From positions 62,001-126,000 of IMG/VR virus record IMGVR_UViG_3300037804_000367: DNA of 64,000 nucleotides. One strand, written 5' to 3'. Made by a program: the position numbers and the translations under genes. This stretch comes from a virus. The notes beneath the pieces are model-generated. The model searched no databases. It saw nothing but the letters and a program-made list of their open reading frames with translations, and was not told the DNA's origin. Shown piece after piece: positions 40,403 to 49,210 of this stretch (its first letter is position 1; the number at the start of each line of letters is the position of its first letter).

Positions 40403-41014
40403 TTATTTTGCAACTATTTCTTTTACTCGATCGTCAATGTTTTTATCAAAAAGATTAAATTCAATATAATCTCCTTCCATCCAGTTTTGCAATACAACAA
40501 TTTCACAAAGTGTTTTAACTTTATCGAATTTAAAAGCACCACAGTCTTCGTCCTGTCTGTTAATATATGCTTGGTAAAGTGGATATGCTTGTAAGGCATA
40601 CTTTGAAGCATAACTTCTTTTTCCAGACAGAGTGTAGTCACTAACATTACATCTACGATCACATATTTTAATAACAATTGATTCCATACTCTTTTCTTTA
40701 AACGATTCAAGGAACTGATACTTTTGTAGCTTTGACTCGTGTCCGGTTGTACGTGAACATTCAAGAACAATATCAGCAATTCGTTTGTTAAAAGCTGTTT
40801 CTAAAATTACATGCTTCTCTGAATATGAAAGATGAAGTAAGCAATCTTCAATATAGTCATGAAGGATAGCAGCGCACCAAACATCTTGGTCGTCAGTAAG
40901 CAAACAAACCTTTTTAAGAACTTCTGTCAGGTGAACAAAGTATGGAATCTTAAACGACTTCCTGTATTGTCCTTGGTGAGCTTCTAGTGCAAATGAAAAT
41001 GCTTTATCAATCAT
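40403..41014 (-). CDS. HD-domain ppGpp hydrolase-like protein (RelA/SpoT N-terminal type)
   Basis: 203 residues. AHQGQYRKSFKIPYFVHLTEV and CAAILHDYIEDC match the RelA/SpoT/MESH1 hydrolase start (H...R...H and H-D-x-x-E-D); KICDRRCNV matches the later K-x-x-D-R-x-x-N. No synthetase domain. Predicted to hydrolyse (p)ppGpp or a similar nucleotide, which could blunt the stringent response during infection. Confidence 0.78.
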   Translation of the reverse strand: MIDKAFSFALEAHQGQYRKSFKIPYFVHLTEVLKKVCLLTDDQDVWCAAILHDYIEDCLLHLSYSEKHVILETAFNKRIADIVLECSRTTGHESKLQKYQFLESFKEKSMESIVIKICDRRCNVSDYTLSGKRSYASKYALQAYPLYQAYINRQDEDCGAFKFDKVKTLCEIVVLQNWMEGDYIEFNLFDKNIDDRVKEIVAK

Positions 41015-41088
41015 GATAATGTTCCTTAATGTTTGTTGATTACACTATTACTATCCATAGTGAAACGCAAAATTCAACCTCTATACAT

Positions 41089-41115
41089 AAAAAAAGATCC
41101 ACATTTCTGTGGATC
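41089..41115 (-). terminator. Intrinsic terminator T5
   Basis: GATCCACA-gaaa-TGTGGATC on the minus strand followed by a T7 tract. Ends the tmRNA/methyltransferase unit. A second hairpin CTCAGC/GCTGAG lies 30 nt before it. Confidence 0.8.
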
Positions 41116-41173
41116 TTCAAGGTAGCGAATCCTTGTCTCGCTCAGCATTGCTGAGAAGTTGTTTCATATAAAG

Positions 41174-41734
41174 TTATTTATTATTTTTACTTGTCAATGT
41201 TACAAAGAAAGCTTGTCTTCCAGTCATTTCTTTTGTAGAAATAACATCAAAATATTTTTCAAGTTGTGTGATCCATTTTTCCATTGACCATAATGTCAAG
41301 TGAAGATTGTTTCCATCCTTATCCAAGTGCACACTTTCTCTTGTTGATATTGAAAAAAGAAACTGATCAGCATTTAATGTTGCCATGTGCTTCAAAGATC
41401 TCCAAACCTGTGTTTCTGGAATATGTTCAAGAACATCTAAGCAGGCAACAAGGTCCACTTTTGAAGGTGTTTTTAACGCCCCTAAGCTCGAATGAATGTA
41501 TGTGCCATTGTCATTGCTATTTTTATTTAATTCGATTACAGATGCTGATACGTCCGCTCCTGTGTATGTAGTAAAGAACTTTGATAGTTCGCCTCTACCA
41601 CATCCAACATCCAACACAGATGTGTCCTGAGAAATACCTGCCCACTTAATTGCAGCTATTGGATTTCCATGTGGATATCCATTATCATACAAATGAGAAT
41701 ACTTTTCGTCTTCTAATACTTCCCAATCTTTCAT
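41174..41734 (-). CDS. Class I SAM-dependent methyltransferase
   Basis: 186 residues. SVLDVGCGRGELSKFF is motif I; ACLDVLEHIPETQVWRSL is the motif IV-like LDVLEHIP. Similar to small-molecule/glycolipid methyltransferases (Methyltransf_23 type). Substrate unknown; may act with the glycan module. Located just downstream of tmRNA. Confidence 0.85.
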   Translation of the reverse strand: MKDWEVLEDEKYSHLYDNGYPHGNPIAAIKWAGISQDTSVLDVGCGRGELSKFFTTYTGADVSASVIELNKNSNDNGTYIHSSLGALKTPSKVDLVACLDVLEHIPETQVWRSLKHMATLNADQFLFSISTRESVHLDKDGNNLHLTLWSMEKWITQLEKYFDVISTKEMTGRQAFFVTLTSKNNK

Positions 41735-41756
41735 TTGAATCCTTTTTATTATTAAA

Positions 41757-42117
41757 TGGAGGTGGGGAGAATCGAACTCCCGTCTTGATAAATACTACAC
41801 AAAAACTTCTACATGTTTAGTCTATGTTTTATACTTTAAGAATCTCAAATGTCAAACATTGACAAACCTAAATGAGATAATGGTTAATTAAATTTCAGTC
41901 AAAGATATTATAGCCATCAATCTTATCCCTACCTGTGATTGATAAACGCCTCAAAATGTTATCACGATATACATTTCTTTTGACGGATTGCTTCTGTGAG
42001 CAATCAACTTTGCTGTTAGGCTGCAGTTATATTTTGAATAGATATTTTAACAGGCCAACTATTCATCCTGTACATGCGGTCTTAGTTCATATCTCCAATC
42101 GATGCCTGAGCACCCCC
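41757..42117 (-). ncRNA. ssrA: Transfer-messenger RNA (tmRNA)
   Basis: 361 nt. 5' GGGGGTG pairs with 3' CACCTCC (acceptor stem); the 5' side continues with TCAGGCATCGATTGGA, matching the conserved GGATTCGAC-type D-region. The 3' side has AGACTAAACATGTAG followed by AAGACGGGAGTTCGATTCTCCC, the conserved tmRNA 3' half with T-arm. A tag frame ending ACT GCA GCC TAA (42016-42051) would encode ...ISIQNITAA. The resume codon is not certain. No encoded CCA. Confidence 0.9.
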
Positions 42118-42156
42118 GAATATATTATACTCTTTATTTACATTTACTTTTAAAGC

Positions 42157-42396
42157 TTACCGATCTTGATAATAATTACTACTGACTGTTTTTTTGACAG
42201 TTACAGATGCACTTTTTACACTAGGTGGGTCATAGTCATCATCAGGATATGATTGTCCGTTGTTTGCATTGATTATATTAAAAGTTGCTGCCCCTTGCAT
42301 ATCAAAACCTTCACTAGTGAGGAATCTTTTGATAGCTGTTTGCAAATCTTTGGAACTCATTGTTACTTCTATAGTGGACTGTACATCCATTTTCAA
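42157..42396 (-). CDS. Unknown 79-residue protein
   Basis: KMDVQSTIEVTMSSKDLQTAIKRFLTSEGFDMQG...QSYPDDDYDPPSVKSASVTVKKTV. A fold of strand-helix-strands, reminiscent of small phage proteins that bear a DDxxDPP loop. Unknown. Upstream of tmRNA. Confidence 0.5.
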   Translation of the reverse strand: MKMDVQSTIEVTMSSKDLQTAIKRFLTSEGFDMQGAATFNIINANNGQSYPDDDYDPPSVKSASVTVKKTVSSNYYQDR

Positions 42397-42448
42397 TACC
42401 TTTTTAAGTTAGTTGTTATATAATCTAAAATGGTTTGCTGTTTTTCAA

Positions 42449-42769
42449 CTAATGTTTCATGCTTTTCTTATATTTTATTTCAACTACTCTCTCGAGCACT
42501 TGCTTTTCTGAATATATTTTATAATAACCTTTTTCGATATACTCGTTTATTAGTGTGAGATGTTCGTCAATATATGTATCAGGTGGTTCGTATGAATGTT
42601 TTTCCTCGTGAAAGAATAATTTACATCTCATTAAACAAGGAGAAAAGAACTCTCCTGAACAGTTGACATTATAAATAACACTATAAATTTTATAAATCCA
42701 GTGTGGACAATCCATGATTTCAATGTACTGTCCGACTAATTGCTCAGATTGTTTCTGAAGTGTTTCCAT
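42449..42769 (-). CDS. Unknown 106-residue protein
   Basis: No family recognised. Contains CPHWIYKIYSV near residue 21 and ends VEIKYKKSMKH, vaguely tag-like but not counted. Start overlaps the stop of the secreted protein gene by 1 nt. Confidence 0.5.
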   Translation of the reverse strand: METLQKQSEQLVGQYIEIMDCPHWIYKIYSVIYNVNCSGEFFSPCLMRCKLFFHEEKHSYEPPDTYIDEHLTLINEYIEKGYYKIYSEKQVLERVVEIKYKKSMKH

Positions 42770-43539
42770 TATTTTACTTTTGTAGCTATGAACACTTTAT
42801 TTCCTGGCACAGTAACCTTTATTTGAGCATTCGTGATAATGATGGCTAAATTTTTATTTCCAGAGCTCCAAAATACTTCAAGCTGGTTCTTTTTATTTAG
42901 TTTCCAAGTTCCCTTCTCAACAGCTTTAGTTTTGCGCCCAAAGTACGCAATGGTTCCGTCCGCAAAATATTCAAATTGATTTCCCGTCTTTGTATATTTC
43001 CATCGGCCAATGAATGGGTTTGTTACTACTTCCGGTACAACTTTTTTAGCGACAGGAGGTTTAATTTTTCCAGATAGTAACTCCTTTGTAATTTTATCTA
43101 TAAAAGATTGTATCTTTATTGCATCATCAATTTTTCCTACCTTGGTATATTTTATCACCAAGATTTCCGCCTCTTTTAGCTGCTTTTTCCTTAGTGCTGT
43201 TACAGCTAAATAACGTTTATCACTAATTTTCTTTTTAGCTTTTGCAATAGAAGCTATTAATTCAGTAATTGACCTCGTAGCCTTTCTCTTTCCTAAAGGA
43301 TTTCCCTTTGCGAGGTCCTTAATCAGAAGAACTTTTTTAAGATTTCCAGCATCAGAAGCTTTCTTTTCAAGAGCTTCCCAAGCATCTTCAATCTTAAAAC
43401 CTAACCTAACAGAGTCAATTTTAAAATCATCTATCAATCTGGTTGTAGTAGATTCAAAATGAGCTATTTTGATGGCAGAATTATCAGTTGCAAAAACCGA
43501 CACAGTCAGTAATAACATAACAATTAGTATATTTTTCAT
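42769..43539 (-). CDS. Secreted PVC-like protein
   Basis: 256 residues with signal peptide (KNILIVMLLLTVSVFA). Residues ~100-150 hold a helical segment with YTKVGKIDDAIKIQSFI, and residues 178-256 a beta domain IGRWKYTKTGNQFEYFADGTIAY...KGTWKL. This two-part architecture is characteristic of exported proteins in Planctomycetes/Verrucomicrobia/Lentisphaerae. Likely host-derived cargo; role unknown. First gene of P13 unit. Confidence 0.65.
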   Translation of the reverse strand: MKNILIVMLLLTVSVFATDNSAIKIAHFESTTTRLIDDFKIDSVRLGFKIEDAWEALEKKASDAGNLKKVLLIKDLAKGNPLGKRKATRSITELIASIAKAKKKISDKRYLAVTALRKKQLKEAEILVIKYTKVGKIDDAIKIQSFIDKITKELLSGKIKPPVAKKVVPEVVTNPFIGRWKYTKTGNQFEYFADGTIAYFGRKTKAVEKGTWKLNKKNQLEVFWSSGNKNLAIIITNAQIKVTVPGNKVFIATKVK

Positions 43540-43574
43540 TTCATATTCCTTTTTTTTTGTTTAGTACCTATTAT

Positions 43575-43602
43575 AATATACACCCTTAAACAAATAAGTT
43601 AA
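43575..43602 (-). promoter_or_regulatory. Sigma70-like promoter P13
   Basis: TTAACT (43597-43602), 16-nt spacer, TATATT (43575-43580). Drives 42769..43539 and genes downstream, perhaps including tmRNA. Confidence 0.72.
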
Positions 43603-43618
43603 GCTCAAAGTGAAAAAA

Positions 43619-44683
43619 TTAAATCTTTTTTGTCATTAAGAACATTTCTCGAGTGGGTTCGTGAACAGCTGGGTATGGACCTTCAATATCAAATAACAAC
43701 GAGGCAGATGAAAGCATTTCTTGCTCAAAAGTATCGTGCAAACTTTTATTCATGTTCCTTTTTACTACGCCATCATCTTTAGTAGTGGGACCTTCCCAGA
43801 GTAATTTTCCATTCGTATTCATATTAGAAGATATCCAATTAAAGATCTGAGTGTGATCTCCGCACTGAGCATAAACGTGATGGTACATACTCATACACAA
43901 CACAATATCAAACTTTTCCAAACTGGGCCATTCTTTACCTAAATTTGCTTGGATAAAACTACATTTATCAAACCCCATTAACGTTTCAGCTACTTCTGTA
44001 TTCAACCAAATAATATCAACGTCTCCTACCCCTCTAACTTTTCTGTTTCTATCGAGACCGACCACCTTTGAGGCTCCGGAAAGAGCAGACGTAAATGACC
44101 AAAATCCAAAGTCACATCCCATGTCTAACACTTTCTTTTCATTAACCAATGACCAAAAGTCAAATGGCAAGTCAGAGAAACTCTTTAATTTTTTATCGAG
44201 ACGTGGACATTTTGATTCCACTAAATCATTTTCAATTTTAAAGCGTTGATAGTCGGATCGATTTCTTATATCTTTGTTTTTTTCTGATAATTCTGTATGC
44301 ATAACAGTTACTATGTTTCCATTTTCAAGGTTAAATGATTGTCTTAGTGGATGCCTAGATACAATCTCGATGAAATTTTTCTTATATCTATTCATATTCT
44401 TTTCCCATCTAATTGCCCAACACAACACATCGGTATTGTTTATTTGCAATCGCAAAGGATAAATTCTACAAGGCATCGGAGTCCACGAAGGAGCATCTGA
44501 AATACTTACATTCAAATGTGATCTATTCCAATCAAACGGAATGTCTAATCTTAAATTTAATGTTCCTGGAAAAGGTGTTTCATTTATATGTAATGAAATA
44601 TCATTTATTCGTGAGTTTTCATTTCGAACAAATGCTTTTGAAGCACCACCAGCTCCTTTTTCTACTGTTCCAGTATAAAACAT
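43619..44683 (-). CDS. RibK-like domain fused to SAM methyltransferase
   Basis: 354 residues. Residues 1-130 resemble the CTP-dependent riboflavin kinase/DUF120 barrel (GTVEKGAGGASKAF and TPFPGTLNLRLDIPF, the latter the P-G-T-L-N-L motif). Residues ~175-354 are a Rossmann methyltransferase (VLDMGCDFGFWSFTSAL, FDIVLCMSMYHHVY, GKLLWEGPT). I know of no such standard fusion. End of the glycan module; overlaps the PIG-L gene by 22 nt. Confidence 0.7.
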   Translation of the reverse strand: MFYTGTVEKGAGGASKAFVRNENSRINDISLHINETPFPGTLNLRLDIPFDWNRSHLNVSISDAPSWTPMPCRIYPLRLQINNTDVLCWAIRWEKNMNRYKKNFIEIVSRHPLRQSFNLENGNIVTVMHTELSEKNKDIRNRSDYQRFKIENDLVESKCPRLDKKLKSFSDLPFDFWSLVNEKKVLDMGCDFGFWSFTSALSGASKVVGLDRNRKVRGVGDVDIIWLNTEVAETLMGFDKCSFIQANLGKEWPSLEKFDIVLCMSMYHHVYAQCGDHTQIFNWISSNMNTNGKLLWEGPTTKDDGVVKRNMNKSLHDTFEQEMLSSASLLFDIEGPYPAVHEPTREMFLMTKKI

Positions 44684-45234
44684 TCGCGATGTTCTCCTAT
44701 TATAGGATACCTATTTAATAGAGCTTCCCATTTTGGTTCTTTGTGATGTCTAGTGGATTGATCATAACACTTTAAAGCATTCATTTTTATATCATACGCT
44801 TTGTCTGATAATACTAATTCTTCGCCTTTGCCGTATCCAAAATAAAGTTTTGGAATGCTCGGAACATTTTGAACTACCCACTTGTGAATAAATTTATGAT
44901 GCTTGTGTCCATACTCTCCCGAAGCTGAATGAGTTACTATTAAATCATAAGTTGTTATGAAATCTAATATAGATAGAGGCATTTCGAGAGAACTAGAAGC
45001 CTTGACTTCTACAAAAGGAAGAGACATTGCATTTCTTATTCCAAGTTCTTTTGCTGCGCGAATGTAACACACTGACCGTATCTTGTCTTCTTTATCTGCC
45101 GGAACGGAACAAATGAGACTGTCCCAATTTATATTTGGGTACGTGGCTACTAATCCTCCTGCCCAACATGTTTCGTCATCTGGATGTGCACCAATAATAA
45201 TAGCAGACTGTATATCTTTAGTTATAATTTTCAT
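44662..45234 (-). CDS. PIG-L/LmbE-family deacetylase
   Basis: 190 residues. AIIIGAHPDDETCWAGG holds the H-P-D-D zinc motif and THSASGEYGHKHHKFIH the later H-x-x-H. The family removes N-acetyl groups from sugars (GlcNAc-PI, GlcNAc-Ins, BshB substrates). Likely tailors a glycan built by the neighbouring transferases. TAG stop. Confidence 0.85.
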   Translation of the reverse strand: MKIITKDIQSAIIIGAHPDDETCWAGGLVATYPNINWDSLICSVPADKEDKIRSVCYIRAAKELGIRNAMSLPFVEVKASSSLEMPLSILDFITTYDLIVTHSASGEYGHKHHKFIHKWVVQNVPSIPKLYFGYGKGEELVLSDKAYDIKMNALKCYDQSTRHHKEPKWEALLNRYPIIGEHRECFILEQ

Positions 45235-46455
45235 TTATCTTTTTGCAAATATAGTTAGGGTTTTCATTTCAGTTTCCTTTTTAAATAGTTTTGATTCAGA
45301 TACCATTTTATGAGCAATGTTTCCTTTATTAGAACCCTTGAATAATAACAATTTTCCCTTAGAGTGTAACATGTCAAACATACATTTGATTAGTTGTTCG
45401 TCTGTAATTTGTCCAAATTCTGATATATTGTATGCTTTACAAAATCGTTTACTATACTCACATAAATGAAAACACGTTACAATGTCTAAATTATTAATAA
45501 ATGGAGCTCTGTGCAAAGTATACATGTCTCCAAACAAAACTTTATATGAAAGAGCAAGTTTCGAATCCTCTAATATCATATCTATATAATTGTCATATTC
45601 CCCTTTAGATGCAGTTATTCCCAATACATTGTGGTCAGTCAAGCTCTTACCAACCAAGTGATGATCTCCTGTTCCAATGTGAAGTATGTTTAATCGTTCC
45701 TTTTTTAATGATGAAACATACTCACAAAAATGTTTATCACACGGCACCTTATCAGTGTATTTCCATTTTGTAGGATATGAATTAAATGTTACTGTGTTAT
45801 GACATTTGAAAAAATCAGAAGATGTCATTATATTTTCTCTGATATGTTTCTTTCCTGCTGGTCCTGTCCAATGTACCATTCGTTTGGTTTCACTATCTTG
45901 TCTCATTTCTAATTGTCGTCTTAGCCACTGATAATCAACATCCAATTTTACGAGTGATGATTCTAAAGAACTGTCCTGATCAAGTAATTGTTTGAGAACT
46001 TCTTGATCTCCTCTCGTGTTTGAAACTTTACAAGCGTCTCTCCATTGAATTAACAAAGGTGAATTGGATTTTGACACAACTAAACCAGTAGCAAACCAAT
46101 TACCCTTTCTGCCAGCATCAATAGTTACTCCTAATTTATGATCAGTAACGTGATCAAATACATCATCCATTGGTCTTACCAACTGACAATCTAAATCCAT
46201 CCAACATGAAATATCATATGGACTATCTATTAATGCTTGTGGTTTTAGAAACCAAGCACACTTTGCTCCTTTTTCATATTCCAATACTACATCAACGTTG
46301 TTACTTACCCAATTATATACTTCATCAGATAATTGACCAAAACAGGCAAATACTAACTTTACTTCTGGGTGGAGTTTCCTATGCTGAAGAATAAACCACT
46401 TTGACATCCACTCTTGGTTTTTATCAGTGCCTGTTACAAACGCTTTTGTCATCAT
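45235..46455 (-). CDS. Two-domain glycosyltransferase-like / methyltransferase-like protein
   Basis: 406 residues. Residues 1-210 are a nucleotide-sugar transferase-like domain with CWMDLDCQLVRPMDDVF (D-x-D type), homologous to residues ~500-715 of the next gene (both end RMVHWTGPAG / RTVLWTGPVG). Residues ~225-406 look like a methyltransferase (ILHIGTGDHHLVG, DIVTCFHLCEYS, HSKGKLLLFKGS). Starts in frame two codons after the TAG of the sulfotransferase gene. Confidence 0.65.
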   Translation of the reverse strand: MMTKAFVTGTDKNQEWMSKWFILQHRKLHPEVKLVFACFGQLSDEVYNWVSNNVDVVLEYEKGAKCAWFLKPQALIDSPYDISCWMDLDCQLVRPMDDVFDHVTDHKLGVTIDAGRKGNWFATGLVVSKSNSPLLIQWRDACKVSNTRGDQEVLKQLLDQDSSLESSLVKLDVDYQWLRRQLEMRQDSETKRMVHWTGPAGKKHIRENIMTSSDFFKCHNTVTFNSYPTKWKYTDKVPCDKHFCEYVSSLKKERLNILHIGTGDHHLVGKSLTDHNVLGITASKGEYDNYIDMILEDSKLALSYKVLFGDMYTLHRAPFINNLDIVTCFHLCEYSKRFCKAYNISEFGQITDEQLIKCMFDMLHSKGKLLLFKGSNKGNIAHKMVSESKLFKKETEMKTLTIFAKR

Positions 46456-46458
46456 TGA

Positions 46459-47043
46459 CTATCCATTAAAATTATAATTAAATTTAGTTATGTCAGTTTT
46501 AAAAATTTCACCGATGTGTTGTTCGGTGGATTGATTATAATAATGTTGATATGGTTTATGATTTCCTTTTCTAATATGAATTAGATGAGAAGTAATGTTT
46601 AATTTTCGTTTGATAATTTCAAAATCTTCCTCTATGTTCTCAAACTTTCCAATAAAATCCATGTTAATATCAGAATTAAAGAATGTAGACATTGATTTCG
46701 TTGCATCAATGGTAGAACTTTTGCCGCTATCACCTATTATAATATCAGAATAACAAAACTTTTCAAATGTTTCAGGCACGCTTCTTTGAATTCTTCTATC
46801 AGTAGCTCCTTTATTTCCACCATTTTTATAATAAAAATATATACTAACTAATCTATCCCAAGGGTTTCTAACAAAAGATGTTTTGAAATAATCCCTAGTT
46901 GTATCAGACACTTCATGTTTTAAATCAAAGTGTTGTACGTGAAGATTTGGATTGTGCGACCTTTCAATTATACCATTCCAAATACTAGTCCCGCCAGTTT
47001 TTGGAATATGAATAAATATACATTTTTTCTCATGGTTGATCAT
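46459..47043 (-). CDS. Sulfotransferase family protein
   Basis: 194 residues. CIFIHIPKTGGTSIWNGI is the PAPS 5'-phosphosulfate loop and FVRNPWDRLVSIYFYY the 3'-phosphate-binding segment, as in carbohydrate sulfotransferases (Sulfotransfer_2 type). Predicted to transfer sulfate from PAPS to a glycan. TAG stop. Confidence 0.83.
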   Translation of the reverse strand: MINHEKKCIFIHIPKTGGTSIWNGIIERSHNPNLHVQHFDLKHEVSDTTRDYFKTSFVRNPWDRLVSIYFYYKNGGNKGATDRRIQRSVPETFEKFCYSDIIIGDSGKSSTIDATKSMSTFFNSDINMDFIGKFENIEEDFEIIKRKLNITSHLIHIRKGNHKPYQHYYNQSTEQHIGEIFKTDITKFNYNFNG

Positions 47044-47050
47044 AATATTT

Positions 47051-49198
47051 CTACTTTAGAAAGTTGTTTTTAATATACTCAGTGCCTACTGGACCCGTCC
47101 AAAGTACGGTTCGTTTGTCATCACTATCTTTGTTTCGTTCAAGTAATACTCTCATCCACTGATATTCTTGTTTTAGTGTTGCAATATTCTCCCTAATGTC
47201 AGGACGATTGTTAAGCAAACTTTGGAAAGCATTTTGATCATCAGCCACATGTCGATTAGTTATCGTAAATTCGCTCCAATCTTTTAACGCACTTGGCTTC
47301 CCATTAATAGCAATCAATCCAGTGGAGAACCAATCATCTCCTGGACGGCCTGGATCTAAAGGTGCGCTCATTGAATCATCTTTCATTCCATCGAACACAT
47401 CTTCAAACGATTTCTTTATTTCACAATTAAGATTCATCCAACAAGTTTGTTTGTATGGATTGTCCAACATAGCTTTTGCTTTGTTTCTCAAAGGCATTTT
47501 AGATGAGTTAGTATAATCAATAAAGAAATCTACATTTGAAGATACCCATTTTCTAATATCAGGACTCATGTTTCCAAAATCACAAACAGTTAACTTTGCT
47601 TTTGGATGGAACTTTCTATGTTGCCTTACCCACCACATGACTAAATGTTCATCAACTTTTGTGGCACCAGTTATGAATGACTTGTCTGTTTCATTATAAA
47701 ATTCTTCAATGTTACTAAGCTGAATCTCATCATATACATCAACTAATCCCACAGGATTTACTATTTGAATATGAACATCTGGATAATTTTCCTCAACATA
47801 ATGCTTTATAGTTTTCCAATTCTTAACTATAACTGACATCCAAGAGTGAGATCCTTTATCAACTTTTGCAGTATTAAAGGTGCCTTTATCATATGAACAA
47901 TCATGTCCTACTAATATGATTCGTTTGATCCCACAGTACAAAGCAAACTGAAGAGCCTCGAATGAAATAGATCCTACATCATGCATACCCGTAGATATAT
48001 CAGTTGTCAAAATCTTTGTCTTGTCTTTTGGATAAAAGGCTAACTTCTTAATGGAATAATACTTTGCGTTCTCAATACCTAGTGGCATATTTGGATATTT
48101 AGAAGTGTCGTATCGTTTACGAATGAATTTTTCCATTGCTGGTACATATTCATTGTATGTCTTGCGATCACTATTGTATCCTCTGCTCTTATAACCCGCA
48201 TCGCCAATAAAATAATAATCTAATTTAACATCTTTATTATGAACAAACTCATTAGAACCTATTCGTATAATGTTTTTATTAACTTTTGAATCATCATATT
48301 GTTTTACAGTGGGACCACTGCCAAATAAAATAGCTGTTTCGCCACAATGTTTATTTTTAAAAGTGTTAAAGTCAGCAAACTCAGTATTTTCATATGCTTT
48401 GTCAAACTCTGACATGTCATCAAACACTATTTCACCACCAGAAATCTTAACTGTCAAGTCGTCTTTATAGAATCTCAACAGTTCTGCTTCACGCATAGAC
48501 ATCTTCTCACAATGACGAGCATTTTGCACTCCGCCCTTTGTACTAGTATGAAATTTATTACTCTTTACAGTAATCATTTCGCAACCATACGTGTCAAAGT
48601 ATTTGTTTACATAGCTCTCGTCATTCCATCTTGGCTCGTAATTTATATTTTTATCAATGCTTTGCCATTCCATTAGCTCAGTACACATTTTTATTATGTG
48701 ATCTTTTCTACCTCCGAATAAACAAGCGTGATAATAATTATATTGTTTTGTTTTATCTATTTCAATATATGCTTTTGATTTGGGATTTGTATCAAAAGAA
48801 AATTCGTAGTTTTTTAACCACTGATCGTTCATAAAATGCTCATTGCCAACACGGTCGCCAATACAAAACCAGGACTCGTCAAAGTTCTGCGACACGCTTG
48901 TATCTGCGTCCACATAGAATAGCCAATCAAGATCTTCATCAGATAGCTTTAACATGTGCTCGAATTTGGAATTAGTTGCATCTATCCATTTTTGATTGGA
49001 ATATTCAATATGGGTAATGTCTACATCATCAGGAAACATTCTTTCAATACTAACATCTGACACAAAATAGAATTTGATTTTTGCTGAACCAGTATAAAAT
49101 CTTTTGAATCTCTTTACGAAATTTATTCCCATAGTAGCATATTTATTAGTAGCTAGTATTATAATTCCAATTGTGTCGTCTTTTTTACAAAGGTTCAT
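47051..49198 (-). CDS. Three-domain glycosyltransferase-like protein
   Basis: 715 residues. Residues ~1-250 are GT6-like (W-I-D-A-T...DWLFYVDADTS, as in ABO-type transferases). Residues ~275-490 resemble DUF115/GT29-like domains (AILFGSGPTVKQYD, DISTGMHDVGSISFEAL, VGHDCSYDKG). Residues ~505-715 are a copy of the N-terminal domain of 45235..46455, but its DxD-like DLD is NLN (CWMNLNCE), so that copy may be inactive. TAG stop. Central gene of the glycan module. Confidence 0.7.
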   Translation of the reverse strand: MNLCKKDDTIGIIILATNKYATMGINFVKRFKRFYTGSAKIKFYFVSDVSIERMFPDDVDITHIEYSNQKWIDATNSKFEHMLKLSDEDLDWLFYVDADTSVSQNFDESWFCIGDRVGNEHFMNDQWLKNYEFSFDTNPKSKAYIEIDKTKQYNYYHACLFGGRKDHIIKMCTELMEWQSIDKNINYEPRWNDESYVNKYFDTYGCEMITVKSNKFHTSTKGGVQNARHCEKMSMREAELLRFYKDDLTVKISGGEIVFDDMSEFDKAYENTEFADFNTFKNKHCGETAILFGSGPTVKQYDDSKVNKNIIRIGSNEFVHNKDVKLDYYFIGDAGYKSRGYNSDRKTYNEYVPAMEKFIRKRYDTSKYPNMPLGIENAKYYSIKKLAFYPKDKTKILTTDISTGMHDVGSISFEALQFALYCGIKRIILVGHDCSYDKGTFNTAKVDKGSHSWMSVIVKNWKTIKHYVEENYPDVHIQIVNPVGLVDVYDEIQLSNIEEFYNETDKSFITGATKVDEHLVMWWVRQHRKFHPKAKLTVCDFGNMSPDIRKWVSSNVDFFIDYTNSSKMPLRNKAKAMLDNPYKQTCWMNLNCEIKKSFEDVFDGMKDDSMSAPLDPGRPGDDWFSTGLIAINGKPSALKDWSEFTITNRHVADDQNAFQSLLNNRPDIRENIATLKQEYQWMRVLLERNKDSDDKRTVLWTGPVGTEYIKNNFLK

Positions 49199-49210
49199 AT
49201 TAATCTCCTG

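Noticed and set aside
41119-41170. A 16-codon ORF after the methyltransferase
   Set aside because: No ribosome site; the bases form a hairpin before terminator T5.
42449-42769. Counting the KKSMKH end as a KMxxHL tag
   Set aside because: Residue order does not fit the consensus once aligned, so it was left out of the tagged set.
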